From Notospermus geniculatus (Eukaryota > Nemertea > Pilidiophora > Heteronemertea > Lineidae), in the NCBI GenBank assembly GCA_002633025.1, contig NMRB01000579.1, positions 245,568-309,567 on the forward strand: DNA of 64,000 bases, written 5' to 3'. This document shows, in pieces, positions 32,801 through 44,800 of the stretch. The notes beneath the pieces were generated by a model. That model saw only the letters and a list, made by a program, of their open reading frames with translations. It had not been told where the DNA came from and searched no databases. Each line of letters starts with the position of its first letter. Positions within the stretch are counted from its first letter, which is position 1. A program made the translations under genes and the position numbers.

Positions 32801-33521
32801 TCAGAGAGATCAGTTCAAAGGTTTGGAGTATTGTGGAAAAGTTACGAACACATTCATGCTGAATTAATAAATTATATCACAGGAAAATTATCATTATCTT
32901 TAGAACCCTTGTTTGATATCAGAGCATACATGAAGCATAAACAAAGCATAAAAAGTAACATTTAAATAGCTGTCGGTAAGTATCATAATCAAACTCAAAT
33001 AACAACGAGGCCAGGAAAATTTGATGTTTATTTTCTCATCACGGTGGCTATCATGTTCCCCACTTGGATGGGGTCTTTTACTTGCCCCTGCAATGGCACA
33101 AGGGACAAGGCGCCGTGGCTGACTGTCCCACGCAACGGACTGAAGAGCCACGGATGATAAAGCCCATATTGCCCAGGATTCGAACCTGGGACTGCGGCTT
33201 GCATAGCAGACGTGATAACCACTAGGCTATCAGGACTCTTCAAAATCATGGTGGTGACGGGTAGGGGTTGGACTGCTGCTTGCTAAGTGGATGTAAACCC
33301 AGAAGGCTTCAGGATTCCCCAAAATCAGGGTGGGGAGGGGACCTGCTGCTTGCTAAGCGGATGTAAAACTACTAGGCTACTAGGCTATCAGAGCTCCCCA
33401 AAATCACGGTGGGGAGGCGGCGGGTAGAACATGATGAGAAATCAACATCAATTTTGTAGGGCCGAACAATTACATCTGAAAAATTGGTGGGACTTGTACC
33501 ACAAGACAGTTTTCACTGCCG
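29859..33521. other. Spacer between cGLR copy B and the BLTP3 3' end
   Basis: No gene is supported. 29859-30350 is the diverged downstream flank; 30342-30350 is the empty target site of the 3.85-kb element. A decayed SINE tail lies at about 30750-30812, AACACTACTA-type repeats at about 31460-31620, and the empty TTAA site at 31821-31824. Block B ends at 32838. From about 33018 a tRNA-SINE and its partial head repeats run to 33430. TTTATT at 33027-33032 reads AATAAA on the minus strand and could serve as the BLTP3 polyadenylation signal. Confidence 0.6.
33018..33238 (-). repeat. tRNA-derived SINE, minus strand
   Basis: Read on the minus strand, the head is GATAGCCTAGTGGTTATCAC (A-box region) and CAGGTTCGAATCCTGG (perfect B box), followed by CTCTTCAGTCCGTTGCGTGG and a tail ending CCCATCCAAGTGGGGAACAT. 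It is the best preserved copy in the window. At about 33240-33400 two further partial heads (TGCTTGCTAAGCGGATGTAA) are repeated in tandem. It probably lies in the BLTP3 3'UTR. Confidence 0.85.
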
Positions 33522-35882
33522 TTATTTTGGGCTTGTGGCGGCGATCAGCTCCTCCTGTAAGATATGTAACGCCGAGAGCTGCGACTTCTCATCATCTCGT
33601 AATCGCTGCAACTCGTCTTGTTGTGAGCTCACCGTCTGCATCAATTGCTTGTTTTCCAATTCCAAAACTTTCATTTTCTCCAATAACCCAGTTCTAGATA
33701 CACCATCCTTCTCAACTTGTTCAGACATTTTGTTATATTTCTCCTGGACCTGCATCATCTTCATATTTTCTTGCTTTAATTTCTCAATTTGATTACGTAA
33801 TCCATCCAGCTGATTGTCTTTAAGATGCATCTCCTTCTTACTCGATATCAACCGCAGCAGCAGCGACTCGCTTCCCTCGTCCTTCTCGTCGCGTGTTGGA
33901 GATGGTTCTGGATTAGCACTAAAGGTGGCGCTATCTGGGGTGGGTAGGCTGGCACTGCTGACACTTGCCAAAGACATGGGTCTGGTACCACCTAGAAAAG
34001 ATATTTTAATAGTGGAAATGAGGAAAATATAACACTTTACCTACTGTACTATATTACTATACACAGCGTCTAACCCTGTTGTATTTTGCCGGAGGTATGG
34101 ACATGGAGTCCACTACAGGCTACTGTCCACCTGTGTGGGGTCTTTCACCTGCCCTGCATACCTTGTATGTTGACGACTCCATCCTCATTGCGGCGTACCA
34201 CAAGGTTCTGGACGAGCAAATCAACTGGAATCGGTGCGGCAGTGTGTCTGAAGTTGGGTGGACGGTCCTCCTGCAGAACAGACAAGAAAAGATCGTTATC
34301 ATCATAAATACAGATCTACACAAGTTGCTGGATTTGAAGTTGCACCTCTTGCATTTCCAAAGTAATCTGAGTAGGCCTATTGTAATGACTCACCATCATA
34401 CTGATCTGAGTATTGCTTATTTCTATCAACATGGGTATGGTAGGGGGCACCATCTCTTCCTCGAATAACTCGCTCATCCCCTGCATGGTCGACATCGCTA
34501 TGTCCAACATCACATCCTTTGCTTTGATATGCAGGAAACCTGGAGAAAAAAGAAAATTTCTGTTCTAGAATTACTGAATTTATTGCAAGCACCAAGTACT
34601 GAAGTATGGGCTTCGCAGACAATACTGCACAGGGCCGTAGCTTGCAGAGGAAGGGGCTAAAATGCCCCAGGCAGCCTGCATTGCCGAAGAGACCAATCTC
34701 CTCCATTACGTAGATTTTGGAACTGAACCCACTTACGCTTGGAACCGAACCCACTTACTCTTGGAACTGAACCCACTTACTCTGAGTTCAGATGTGAAAA
34801 AAGCATTTCCTGTTCTAAAACTTTACATTTTGGAAAACATTACCTTTTTCAACTGCTCCTGGTGACAGATGCTCAGCTGACGGCCCGGAATCGAACCTTA
34901 GTTTGATTGGGAAATATTCCAACCTCGGTGGCTTGTCTATACTGTCCTTTGGCACGAAGTTGAACTTGTTTTGGAATTCCTCTGGTGTGATGTTGCCCAT
35001 GGCATTTGGCATGATATGCTGGACCTGAAGCTTCGCGCAGACGTTCTCACCTTTGACCTGAGCGATGAGCTCGGTGTGCAGTATTCGGAATGTCGTTACA
35101 CACATCTGAAAAGGGTACCGTATAAAAGTTGTTGTTTGTGCTGTGAAGAACTGGTTGAATTGGGAACAATGGGTAGGGCAATGTAATGTAGGAGGAAACT
35201 GCAGCCCCGGGGAAACCTATGACGTTGACGAGATAGCCCTCTTAGCCGCATAAAACCACCGGCACTACTAAGACCACATTTGTGCAGGTGTGGAGTTTTC
35301 CACTGCGCCTCCCCAACAACCTGAAGAGCATCCTTTCAAATCTTACCTTATTTCTGAGTGGATCATTCAAATTCGCATTCATGGCATTTTCGCTCATGTC
35401 ATCGTCATCCTTAGCGTCGCTTCCACTTGCATTCGACTCATGCCTTTGATGCCGGAACGCAACAGTCTCTTTCATATTAGCTATACCAACCATCAGAAAA
35501 TCGTCATCCTCGTCCGACATCCCACTTTTCACCGACGACACCTCCCACTCTTCACACGCGGACGAATCATCAGACACATCCAACGTCTGTTTAATCTTGT
35601 CAAAACCTTTCGTGAACGCGTTATCCAAGCTTGAAAACGCACTACTGAAAGACTTCTTAATCTCGGCGCCCTTCTGTGAGTGCGACGGCGACGTTGGTGT
35701 TGTCATGGGTGGATATTGAGCCTTGTCTGAATCGGGAATCTCCACTTTAGTTTCTGTTATCACTGGTACGTTAAGAATCTCCGAGTCACTGTGACTTTTG
35801 CTGATTGACGCGGGAAGGCCAGGGACTTCTAGGCAGCCATTCATTTTCTGGGTGACGTTGATTGGGTCGGCGGTGGGCGAGT
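33522..35882 (-). CDS. BLTP3: BLTP3 exons 13-17, single-copy 3' part
   Basis: 35347-35882 is a serine/acid-rich linker (DSPTADPINV to LRNK). 34844-35105 resumes the conserved groove with MCVTTFRILHTEL and RFDSGPSAEHLSPG. 34394-34539 gives FLHIKAKDVML and PTIPMLIEISNTQI. 34162-34270 gives PIPVDLLVQNLVVRRNEDG. 33522-33991 is the coiled-coil end, rich in leucine heptads (QLDGLRNQIEKLKQENMKMM), with stop TAA. This part lies outside all duplicated blocks. The intron at 34540-34843 contains three 22-bp GGAACTGAACCCACTTACTC-type repeats. Confidence 0.9.
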
Positions 35883-38800
35883 CTGAAAAAGTGGCAAAAT
35901 GATATTACGAAAAACCTGCCCATTAAATTTAAATCATCTTCTACAAAGTGTGACCTGTTTAGAAATCGCTGCGACTTTATAAAATACTGACCTGGTGATG
36001 TTGGCTGATCATCTGTGACCGACGAACACGTCTCATCATTATTCTTGGCACTGCTCGAGTCCAAACTGGCACTCTCTGTCTGGTCCCTCGCCGATAAAAG
36101 TTCATTCCGGTCAATCATGGGCAGACATAACGTTGCAACTTCCAATTCCTCTAACGACAAAGCCACACACACTGTATTCTCGGTCGCATCAGTAGTGGTT
36201 GACTCCAGGGACGGTAGGGATGCCTTCGTGATCTTTTCAATTTCCATCTGATACTTTGCAATGGTGTCTCCCAGTCTCATCATGAAGACGTACTGGTAGT
36301 GGTCCATCTGCACAAACACTTTCGCCGGAACATGTATGATCAGATTCATGGTAGCAGGCGTCGTCAAGCACGTACATTCGTCCATACTACGGAAGGCGCC
36401 CCCTTCTAATGGGTCCTCTGTACTACTATTACTGTCCAAGCTATAGAACTGTTTCAATTTTTTCAACGAAGATCGTGAATCATTGCGTGACTTTTTCCCA
36501 TCTCTTTTCAAACCCTGCGGATAGCATATCCACAGGTTCAATGGAAAGGACTCGACGAAGGGAACGGGCCGCCCCTTATGTTTTGGCACGTCTGCGAACT
36601 CCAACCAGAATTGATCAGCACCGATATACCATACATCTCCAGCCGCCTCCTGTTTCAACGAATTCGTACTCAAATTGAAATATGTTTCAGAACCGGGCGA
36701 CAATGGCGCCTCCTCCTTTTTCTCTGGCGCTTCTGTGATATCGTCTAGATTTGGCTTCTCACCGTTCACGGCATATCGTAACAATTCCATTGGAATTGCA
36801 ATCACGTCAGCTTCTTTATTCGGGAATCCATTCGAGTTGAAAAGATTGCCGTGTTGGAGCTCCTGTAGGACACTATACAGCTGATCTTTTGAACACTTCT
36901 CGTCAATTCGACAGTTCGTCACGATGACCTTCGACATCTGGATCTGTAGTCCTTGTGGGCGTTCAGGTTCATCTTGTTTTGGGTCTTCGGCAGGAAGCAC
37001 AATCTGCAAATTGTGTAAGATGTGTAAGAAATATAACTCACCAATACCATCTTCAGGCCGAAGATCAGCATTATTAGACCTGGAAAAGGCCATCTCAAGC
37101 AACTCATGTTCCTCATTTGAATCGGCCTGCAACTCGCCCTTACAAAGGCTCATGGTACAAGCAACACAGCTNTGGACTTTTGGGACATGCCAACCCACCA
37201 AAATGAATACTTTTGGAATCAACAGAATTTCTAGAGGGGCATGCCACCAACAAATTACCCATAAGACAAAGAAAGTCTTGACATAAACAAACAAAATGTA
37301 AATAAACAATGAATTTCGTGGCCCGCGAAAATATCCGTGATATATTATCTTTAAAGTTGACGCATTTTCATTCGCATTTTCACAGACATATCCTGCCTTT
37401 TTAACACTCATCCTCTTTTTGGAAACATAACATGCACTCCGCTTGACGCCATGGTACTGTCACCTTGCGTCTTTACGCCGTTATGTTGATTTCAACACTT
37501 TGGGGAACTTTTGAAAACGAGGTGGAGTTTGTATAGAAACACGGATGTGCGCAGGAATGCTAACTCGAATTTTGTCGATAACATTTTGTGCCGATCTTCC
37601 ATTTTATACACAAGCATAATCTCGGGTGAATTTTAATTAAACATACCACACTTTTGAACAGTTTGAGTGCGAATGACTGTATCCAGAGCAGTGTCAGATA
37701 GTCTAGGTGGAGGTGAACCGGGTTGATCTGGCCAAAGATGTTGGAATGTGGCACTGAAACAAAGAATTGGGATCTAAGAACTCAGTAGTACAGCCTACCC
37801 TACACGAATGACAGTATTTCTCTTAGCATTTTTTGAAGAGCATAACATATCACATATCACATATTACCCACCTGGATAGTCAACCCCCTCAGGGAAATAA
37901 TAATCTGTGAACTCTAAGTGGATTGCCGACATCTCCGGGGGTAGGTACAGCTGTTTTTTATCTGATGCAAAAAACCTCTTCGGTTTTTGTCGATTTGAAT
38001 CGGCCGTCGAGACTCGGAAGAATGTGAAATCTTCCAACCGAACAATGTAACTAGATTCTAATAACTTCGTCTGTCTTTGTTTCGTGGGTGTCCGTGGGCC
38101 AGGTCCATGTGACGGCGAGTTCTGGGGACTCGTGTCCAATTTTGATTTCGCCCGTGCTGTCATGACGTCGTCGCGGAACTGTGCGAGGAGTTTTTGTGCC
38201 CAGGCATTGCGGTTGATCATGTACTCGTTGTAGTTCATCCAATGGGTACGATCGCCGCCGGCCGGGTGGTATGGGTAGTAATCGATGGAGAGTTTGCTGA
38301 GCGTGATCTGCATGGCACCACTGTCGAGGAGTTTGGCGTATTCACTGCTGACAGCTGCAAAACAAGAAGATGAAAAAAGAAACAAAAATGAGTTTGTTTT
38401 TAAAACTGGCGAATTCGGAGTAAGAGATTGAAAGTACTATTTTGATGATTTTGGTAATGCTCTAAATGATGCAAGGTGGTATACGATGCAAAATCTGCGA
38501 AGCCGCATCATTTTCCCCTCATACAAAGTGAAGAATTTTTATGTGGTCTTTTAAATTTTTTTTTCAACCTGAGATTGAATAGGTTAGGCAACAGATTAGG
38601 ATTTGAATAAATAGGGTAGGCGAGTGACAAAAGATTGAGGTACAAAGGGTCAAGGTGGGAAGAGACACAACATTGAACAATGTGACAACTTTGATAGGCC
38701 TGAAAAAGAAACAACATGCATGCAGGTGTCTTTAAAATTAACAATTTGTTAACTCCGTCCACCTCATGATGACAATGGATTAAATACGTAATACGTATGA

Positions 38801-41800
38801 AACCTGTACATCAACATACAATGATCCATTCTCAACTTGGAGTGAGACAGAGTACAGATACATGTACCATTATATTGAGCAGTAATGTTTACAATGGACA
38901 ATGTAGTACGAAAAACAGAATCTGTGTGACATAACAAATCCTAGGTGCTCATTTCTCGCCATGACGTGGTTAAGAAATCATCAGCTGCTAAAACATCCCA
39001 CACTGGTTAGTAACAGATCAGGTGAACAGAGTAATATTGACATGCTACAACAACCAGACATGCTACATCTTGTTTCATTACAGTGATAAGATACTGTGAA
39101 AAACATCATCATCCGTAATTTGCTTCCAGTCCACAGGAATTAATGTTGATACACTATGAAATTCCATATTGATTTGCCGAGTTAACCATGTAGTACAGTG
39201 GTAATCTTTTGTAACTGTCCCCCAAATGGTTACTTCCAAGAACCACCAACAACTGTGATTTGTTAAGTTAATTATCCACTCTCCGTACAATGGTTATCAA
39301 AATGACCATATTCCACAACGGTTATCGTATGAAACCTCCAATAACAGTGATTTTGTTATAACCATCTCCATGTACCGGTACAGTGATAACCATAATCCAA
39401 TGATACATTTTTTGTACTGATAAGAATTACTAGTTTTCTCATTGAAACTATGCTTTAACTATGAAAAGCAGCCACAAAACTATGAATACCAACTGCCTAA
39501 CTATGAATATTAGTGTGCTGCAACTTCAACTGAATCAATATTACAAAGTCAACACGGACTGACCAAAGAAAGAACAGCATCTTAACTGAGGACAGCTCAA
39601 ACAGCTTTAATAAGGAACATGTATGATCAGATTCATGGTAGCAGGCGTCGTCAAGCACGTACATTCGTCCATACTACGGAAGGCGCCCCCTTCTAATGGG
39701 TCCTCTGTACTACTATTACTGTCCAAGCTATAGAACTGTTTCAATTTTTTCAACGAAGATCGTGAATCATTGCGTGACTTTTTCCCATCTCTTTTCAAAC
39801 CCTGCGGATAGCATATCCACAGGTTCAATGGAAAGGACTCGACGAAGGGAACGGGCCGCCCCTTATGTTTTGGCACGTCTGCGAACTCCAACCAGAATTG
39901 ATCAGCACCGATATACCATACATCTCCAGCCGCCTCCTGTTTCAACGAATTCGTACTCAAATTGAAATATGTTTCAGAACCGGGCGACAATGGCGCCTCC
40001 TCCTTTTTCTCTGGCGCTTCTGTGATATCGTCTAGATTTGGCTTCTCACCGTTCACGGCATATCGTAACAATTCCATTGGAATTGCAATCACGTCAGCTT
40101 CTTTATTCGGGAATCCATTCGAGTTGAAAAGATTGCCGTGTTGGAGCTCCTGTAGGACACTATACAGCTGATCTTTTGAACACTTCTCGTCAATTCGACA
40201 GTTCGTCACGATGACCTTCGACATCTGGATCTGTAGTCCTTGTGGGCGTTCAGGTTCATCTTGTTTTGGGTCTTCGGCAGGAAGCACAATCTGCAAATTG
40301 TGTAAGATGTGTAAGAAATATAACTCACCAATACCATCTTCAGGCCGAAGATCAGCATTATTAGACCTGGAAAAGGCCATCTCAAGCAACTCATGTTCCT
40401 CATTTGAATCGGCCTGCAACTCGCCCTTACAAAGGCTCATGGTACAAGCAACACAGCTTGTACCTATGCGATGGGCTGAAGAGCCAGGGATGGTTAATCC
40501 CATAATCCCTGCTTGCAAACTACTAGGCCACCATGGCTCCTTTGTGTTTATCTGGTAACACCATGATTTCTTGTCATAACCGGTCAAATCTCCATCTGGG
40601 ATGAACTCACCCTTGGCATAAGGGCCTCAATTTTGATATCCTTGTGCTCAGGGGGTGGCGATGGGGTAGGATCATCTGTCTCCATCAGTGGTGTCTGAAG
40701 AAAAATCAGAAAATCGGATGAAAATTCTTTAGAAAATAATTTTATTTGGACAATACGAAGACCAATAGTCAAAATTCAAATTGACGTATTTTCACTTGCA
40801 TTTTCACACATATATCCCGCCTTTTTTGGAAACATGACGTGCACTCCGCTTGACGCCATGGCACTGTCACCTTGCGTCTTTACGCCGTTATGTTGATTTC
40901 AACACTTTGGGGAACTTTTGAAAACGAGGTGGAGTTTGTATAGAAACACGGATGTGTGCAGGAATGCGAACTTGAATTTTGTCTATAACATTTTGTGCCG
41001 ATCTTCCATTTTATACACAAGCATAATCTCGGGTGAATTTTAATTAAACATACCACACTTTTGAACAGTTTGAGCGCGAATGACTGTATCCAGAGCAGTG
41101 TCAGATAGTCTAGGTGAAGATGAACCGGGTTGATCTGCCCAAAGATGTTGGAATGTGGCACTGAAACAAAGAATTGGGATCTAAGAACTCAGTAGTACAG
41201 CCTACCCTACACGAATGACAGTATTTCTCTTAGCAGTTTTTGAAGAGCATAACATATCACATATCACATATTACCCACCTGGATAGTCAACCCCCTCAGG
41301 GAAATAATAATCTGTGAACTCTAAGTGGATTGCAGACATCTCCGGGGGTAGGTACAGCTGTTTTTTATCTGATGCAAAAAACCTCTTCGGTTTTTGTCGA
41401 TTTGAATCGGCCGTCGAGACGCGGAAGAATGTGAAATCTTCCAACCGAACAATGTAACTAGATTCTAATAACTTCGTCTGTCTTTGTTTCGTGGGTGTCC
41501 GTGGGCCAGGTCCATGTGACGGCGAGTTCTGGGGACTCGTGTCCAATTTTGATTTCGCCCGTGCCGTCATGACGTCGTCGCGGAACTGCGCGAGGAGTTT
41601 TTGTGCCCAGGCATTGCGGTTGATCATGTACTCGTTGTAGTTCATCCAATGGGTACGATCGCCGCCGGCCGGGTGGTATGGGTAGTAATCGATGGAGAGT
41701 TTGCTGAGCGTGATCTGCATGGCACCGCTGTCGAGGAGTTTGGCGTATTCGCTGCTGACAGCTGCAAAACAAGAAGATGAAAAAAGAAACAAAAATGAGT

Positions 41801-44800
41801 TTGTTTTTAAAACTGGCGAATTTGGAGTAAGAGATTGAAAGTACTATTGTGATGATTTGAGTAATGCTCTAAATCATGCAAGGTAGTACGCGATGCAAAA
41901 TCTGCGAAGCCGAATCATTTTTCCCTCATACAAAGTGATGAATTTTTATGTGGTCTTCTTAATTTTTTTATCAATCTGAGATTGAATAGGTTAGGCAACA
42001 GATAAGGATTTGAATAAATAGGGTAGGCGAGTGACAAAAGATTGAGGTACAAAGGGTCATGGTGGGAAGAGACACAACATTGAACAACGTGACAACTTTG
42101 ATAGGCCTGAAAAAGAAACAACATGCATGCAGGTGTCTTTAAAATTAACAATTTGTTAACTCCGTCCACCTCATGATGACAATGGATTAAATACGTACGT
42201 AATACGTATGAAACCTGTACATCAACATACAATGATCCATTCTCAACTTGGAGTGAGACAGAGTACAGATACATGTACCATTATATTGAGCAGTAATGTT
42301 TACAATGGACAATGTAGTACGAAAAACAGAATCTGTGTGACATAACAAATCCTAGGTGCTCATTCATGTCATTTCTCGCCATGACGTGGTTAAGAAATCA
42401 TCAGCTGCTAAAACATCGTACACTGGTTAGTAACAGATCAGGTGAACAGAGTAATATTGACATGCTACAACAACCAGACATGCTACATCTTGTTTCATTA
42501 CAGTGATAAGATACTGTAAAAAACATCGTCATCCATAATTTGCCAAGTTAACCACATAGTACAGTGGTCAACTTTTGTAACTGTCCCCCAAATGGTTACT
42601 TCCAAGAACCACCAACAAGTGTGATTTGTTAATTTAAATATCCACTCTCCGTAGTTATCAAAATGACCATATTCCACAACGGTTATCGTATGAAACCTCC
42701 AATAACAGTGATTTTGTTATAACCATCTCCATGTACAGTGATAACCATAATCCAATGATACTGATAAGAATTACTAGTTTTCTCATTGAAACTATGCTTT
42801 AACTATGAAAAGCAGCCACAAAACTATGAATACCAACTGCCTAACTACGAATATTAGTGTGCTGCAACTTCATAGATATGGTTGGAAATTCTAGCATTTC
42901 CCTGCAGAAGCTCATTGTAACCATGGTCAACTTCAACTGAATCAATATTACAAAGTCAACACGGACTGACCAAAGAAAGAACAGCATCTTAACTGAGGAC
43001 AGCTCAAACAGCTTTAATACCGGTACTCCTTCCCAGCTAAACTTTAATCTGAGTGGGCCCAACTTGAATTATTTTAGTGGTATGCAAACTTCCGAAATTA
43101 GATTGTGCAATCCCTAATTCTCCCCAAACTGACCATAGCAATGTCCTGTTATTTCTATGGAACTTAATACCACAATAGAAATATAACAAACAGTAGGACA
43201 GCAGACGGTTACTCCATTTTCAAACTCCTTGGTGATATATTTTGAAGAAACATTACTTTGAGCCAAGCAGGGAAATTTTTCAACTGCCTGCCCTGCTGAG
43301 CTCCCCCACCCCCCAGCCACAAAGGTGTATGTGTTGACACTGTACAGCCGTGGCTGATTTTTGGCAGCTTGGGTTCAGCAAAACTGTTACAGGCAAAAAG
43401 CAAGTGCCCAAACTTCCGTGACTGTCTAGGATGGAAGCTGACAACTACCAGAATTTAAAACCACTCAAATATTACTACCGGTAAACGGAATTGTAATGAT
43501 GGCTAATACTGAGCTGCACAGGTTGTGGGCAAGTGTTGAATCTGCAACAGATTGTTAACTCAGCTAATTTCTTCGAAATATTTCGAAAAGCAACTGAAGA
43601 GTTTCCAGCCAAGGAGTTAAAAAGCGAGTATTTGTCAACGCAGCAAAATATAAACCTCGTCATAAGCACATGTACCTCTGAGTGCGGGATCTGAAGGGAA
43701 GAGAAGAGAAGATTGATTAGTGATTGAGAGGACGGACACTGTGTGTCGGACGGAAGGACAGAAAGCAGATGTAATGGTCGTGCAGAATTTGGGTTGGCTG
43801 AGTGGAAGTTTTAGCTACCAAAGGAAACCCAGCCTCACTTTTTGTGATTATATGTAGAATGGGTTGAACAGGGGTTGAAACCGAAACCTCAGAAGTGTCA
43901 GGCACTGATTTTTCCACTGCACCAATCTGACCTGATGTATTGGTATTTTAATTCTGCATGACCATTCAACTGAAGTGAAAGATGCAAGACAGTAATAAAT
44001 AGAAAAAGATTCTGAAAAGAAAAGCAATGAGGATTTCAACATTCGTAATAGCTTGAAAAGGAAAGGCCCATATCCCACTGGAAATACAAGAATTTTGGGT
44101 ATTTTACCCAATGAACAAGAGAGAACAATGAGATAATATCAAAAATTCATAAGCCAGCCAATGTTGATGATTTTTATATAATATGGAGTAGATGCATCAT
44201 GTTCTGATATGAAGGTGTCTCTATGTACAGATGTATGACCATTCCGTCATATTCTGGGTAGGAAGTCAGATTTTGACTGAAGTTTTCTTTGAAAGCAATA
44301 AGTGATATTGTGAGGTATCTTTTGGGGTTCTTGGAGCTCACCTCCTCTGTCACTTCAGAGAGTGATGTAGGGAATCAGTATAGGCCTACTGCCAGTGCAA
44401 ACTGAAAACTCCGGGTGCGTTCGTAAGAGTGACCCCATTGGTTAATCACCGAGGCCAAATCAGGGCAGCAAACCCACGTAACGGCATCTAGAAATATACC
44501 CACTGTAGTCCCCGTTTAGTGCCCCTCTTGCAAATGAAAAGGAACGAAGCAATGTTCTTCTCGGTCCCAAAATATGAGCCAGCAGAGTAAACGAATGTGA
44601 AATGAACTCATCAACCCCAGGTTTGAGCAGACGGTATCTTATTTCTGTTGATGTTTTCAAGAACCCTTGGAAATAAATTGGAAAAAATTTGAAGAAACAT
44701 TTTTCAGATGATTCACAGGAACAACATTTCTTCAAATATTTTTCAATCAACACCATAGGATGTGAGAAAACTTTGGCAGAAGATGCCGTCTGCTGGATTC

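Larger units (their letters stand above)
22790..32838. repeat. Duplicated block 1, copy B
   Basis: Begins right after the N at 22789 with TCTAATAGTTTGTCAACG, equal to 8097 onward, and ends at GTTTGGAGTATTGTGGAA, after which unique sequence continues. A second single N at 25616 replaces about 345 bp of the palindrome array. The best reading is the second haplotype of the same locus. Confidence 0.9.
36327..39612. repeat. Duplicated block 2, copy A
   Basis: Direct copy of 39614-43019. It starts inside BLTP3 exon 12 at GGAACATGTATGATCAG and ends in an intron at CAGCTTTAATA. An N at 37172 and the repeat at 37173-37345 stand where copy B has exon 11. The join to copy B has no N. Confidence 0.88.
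39614..43019. repeat. Duplicated block 2, copy B
   Basis: The counterpart of 36327-39612. It carries the left-truncated exon 12 duplicate, the only exon 11, exons 10 and 9, and the following intron. The intron lacks a stretch of about 75 bp present near 39115-39190 in copy A. Confidence 0.88.

Noticed and set aside
33090-33240. A functional tRNA gene on the minus strand
   Set aside because: A- and B-box-like motifs are present, but the sequence continues into a shared SINE body found at several sites and the cloverleaf is imperfect.
37004-37411. Extension of BLTP3 exon 12 upstream of its acceptor
   Set aside because: The frame stays open, but it runs through a SINE and the N; a good acceptor at 37004 and phase agreement with exon 11 end the exon there.
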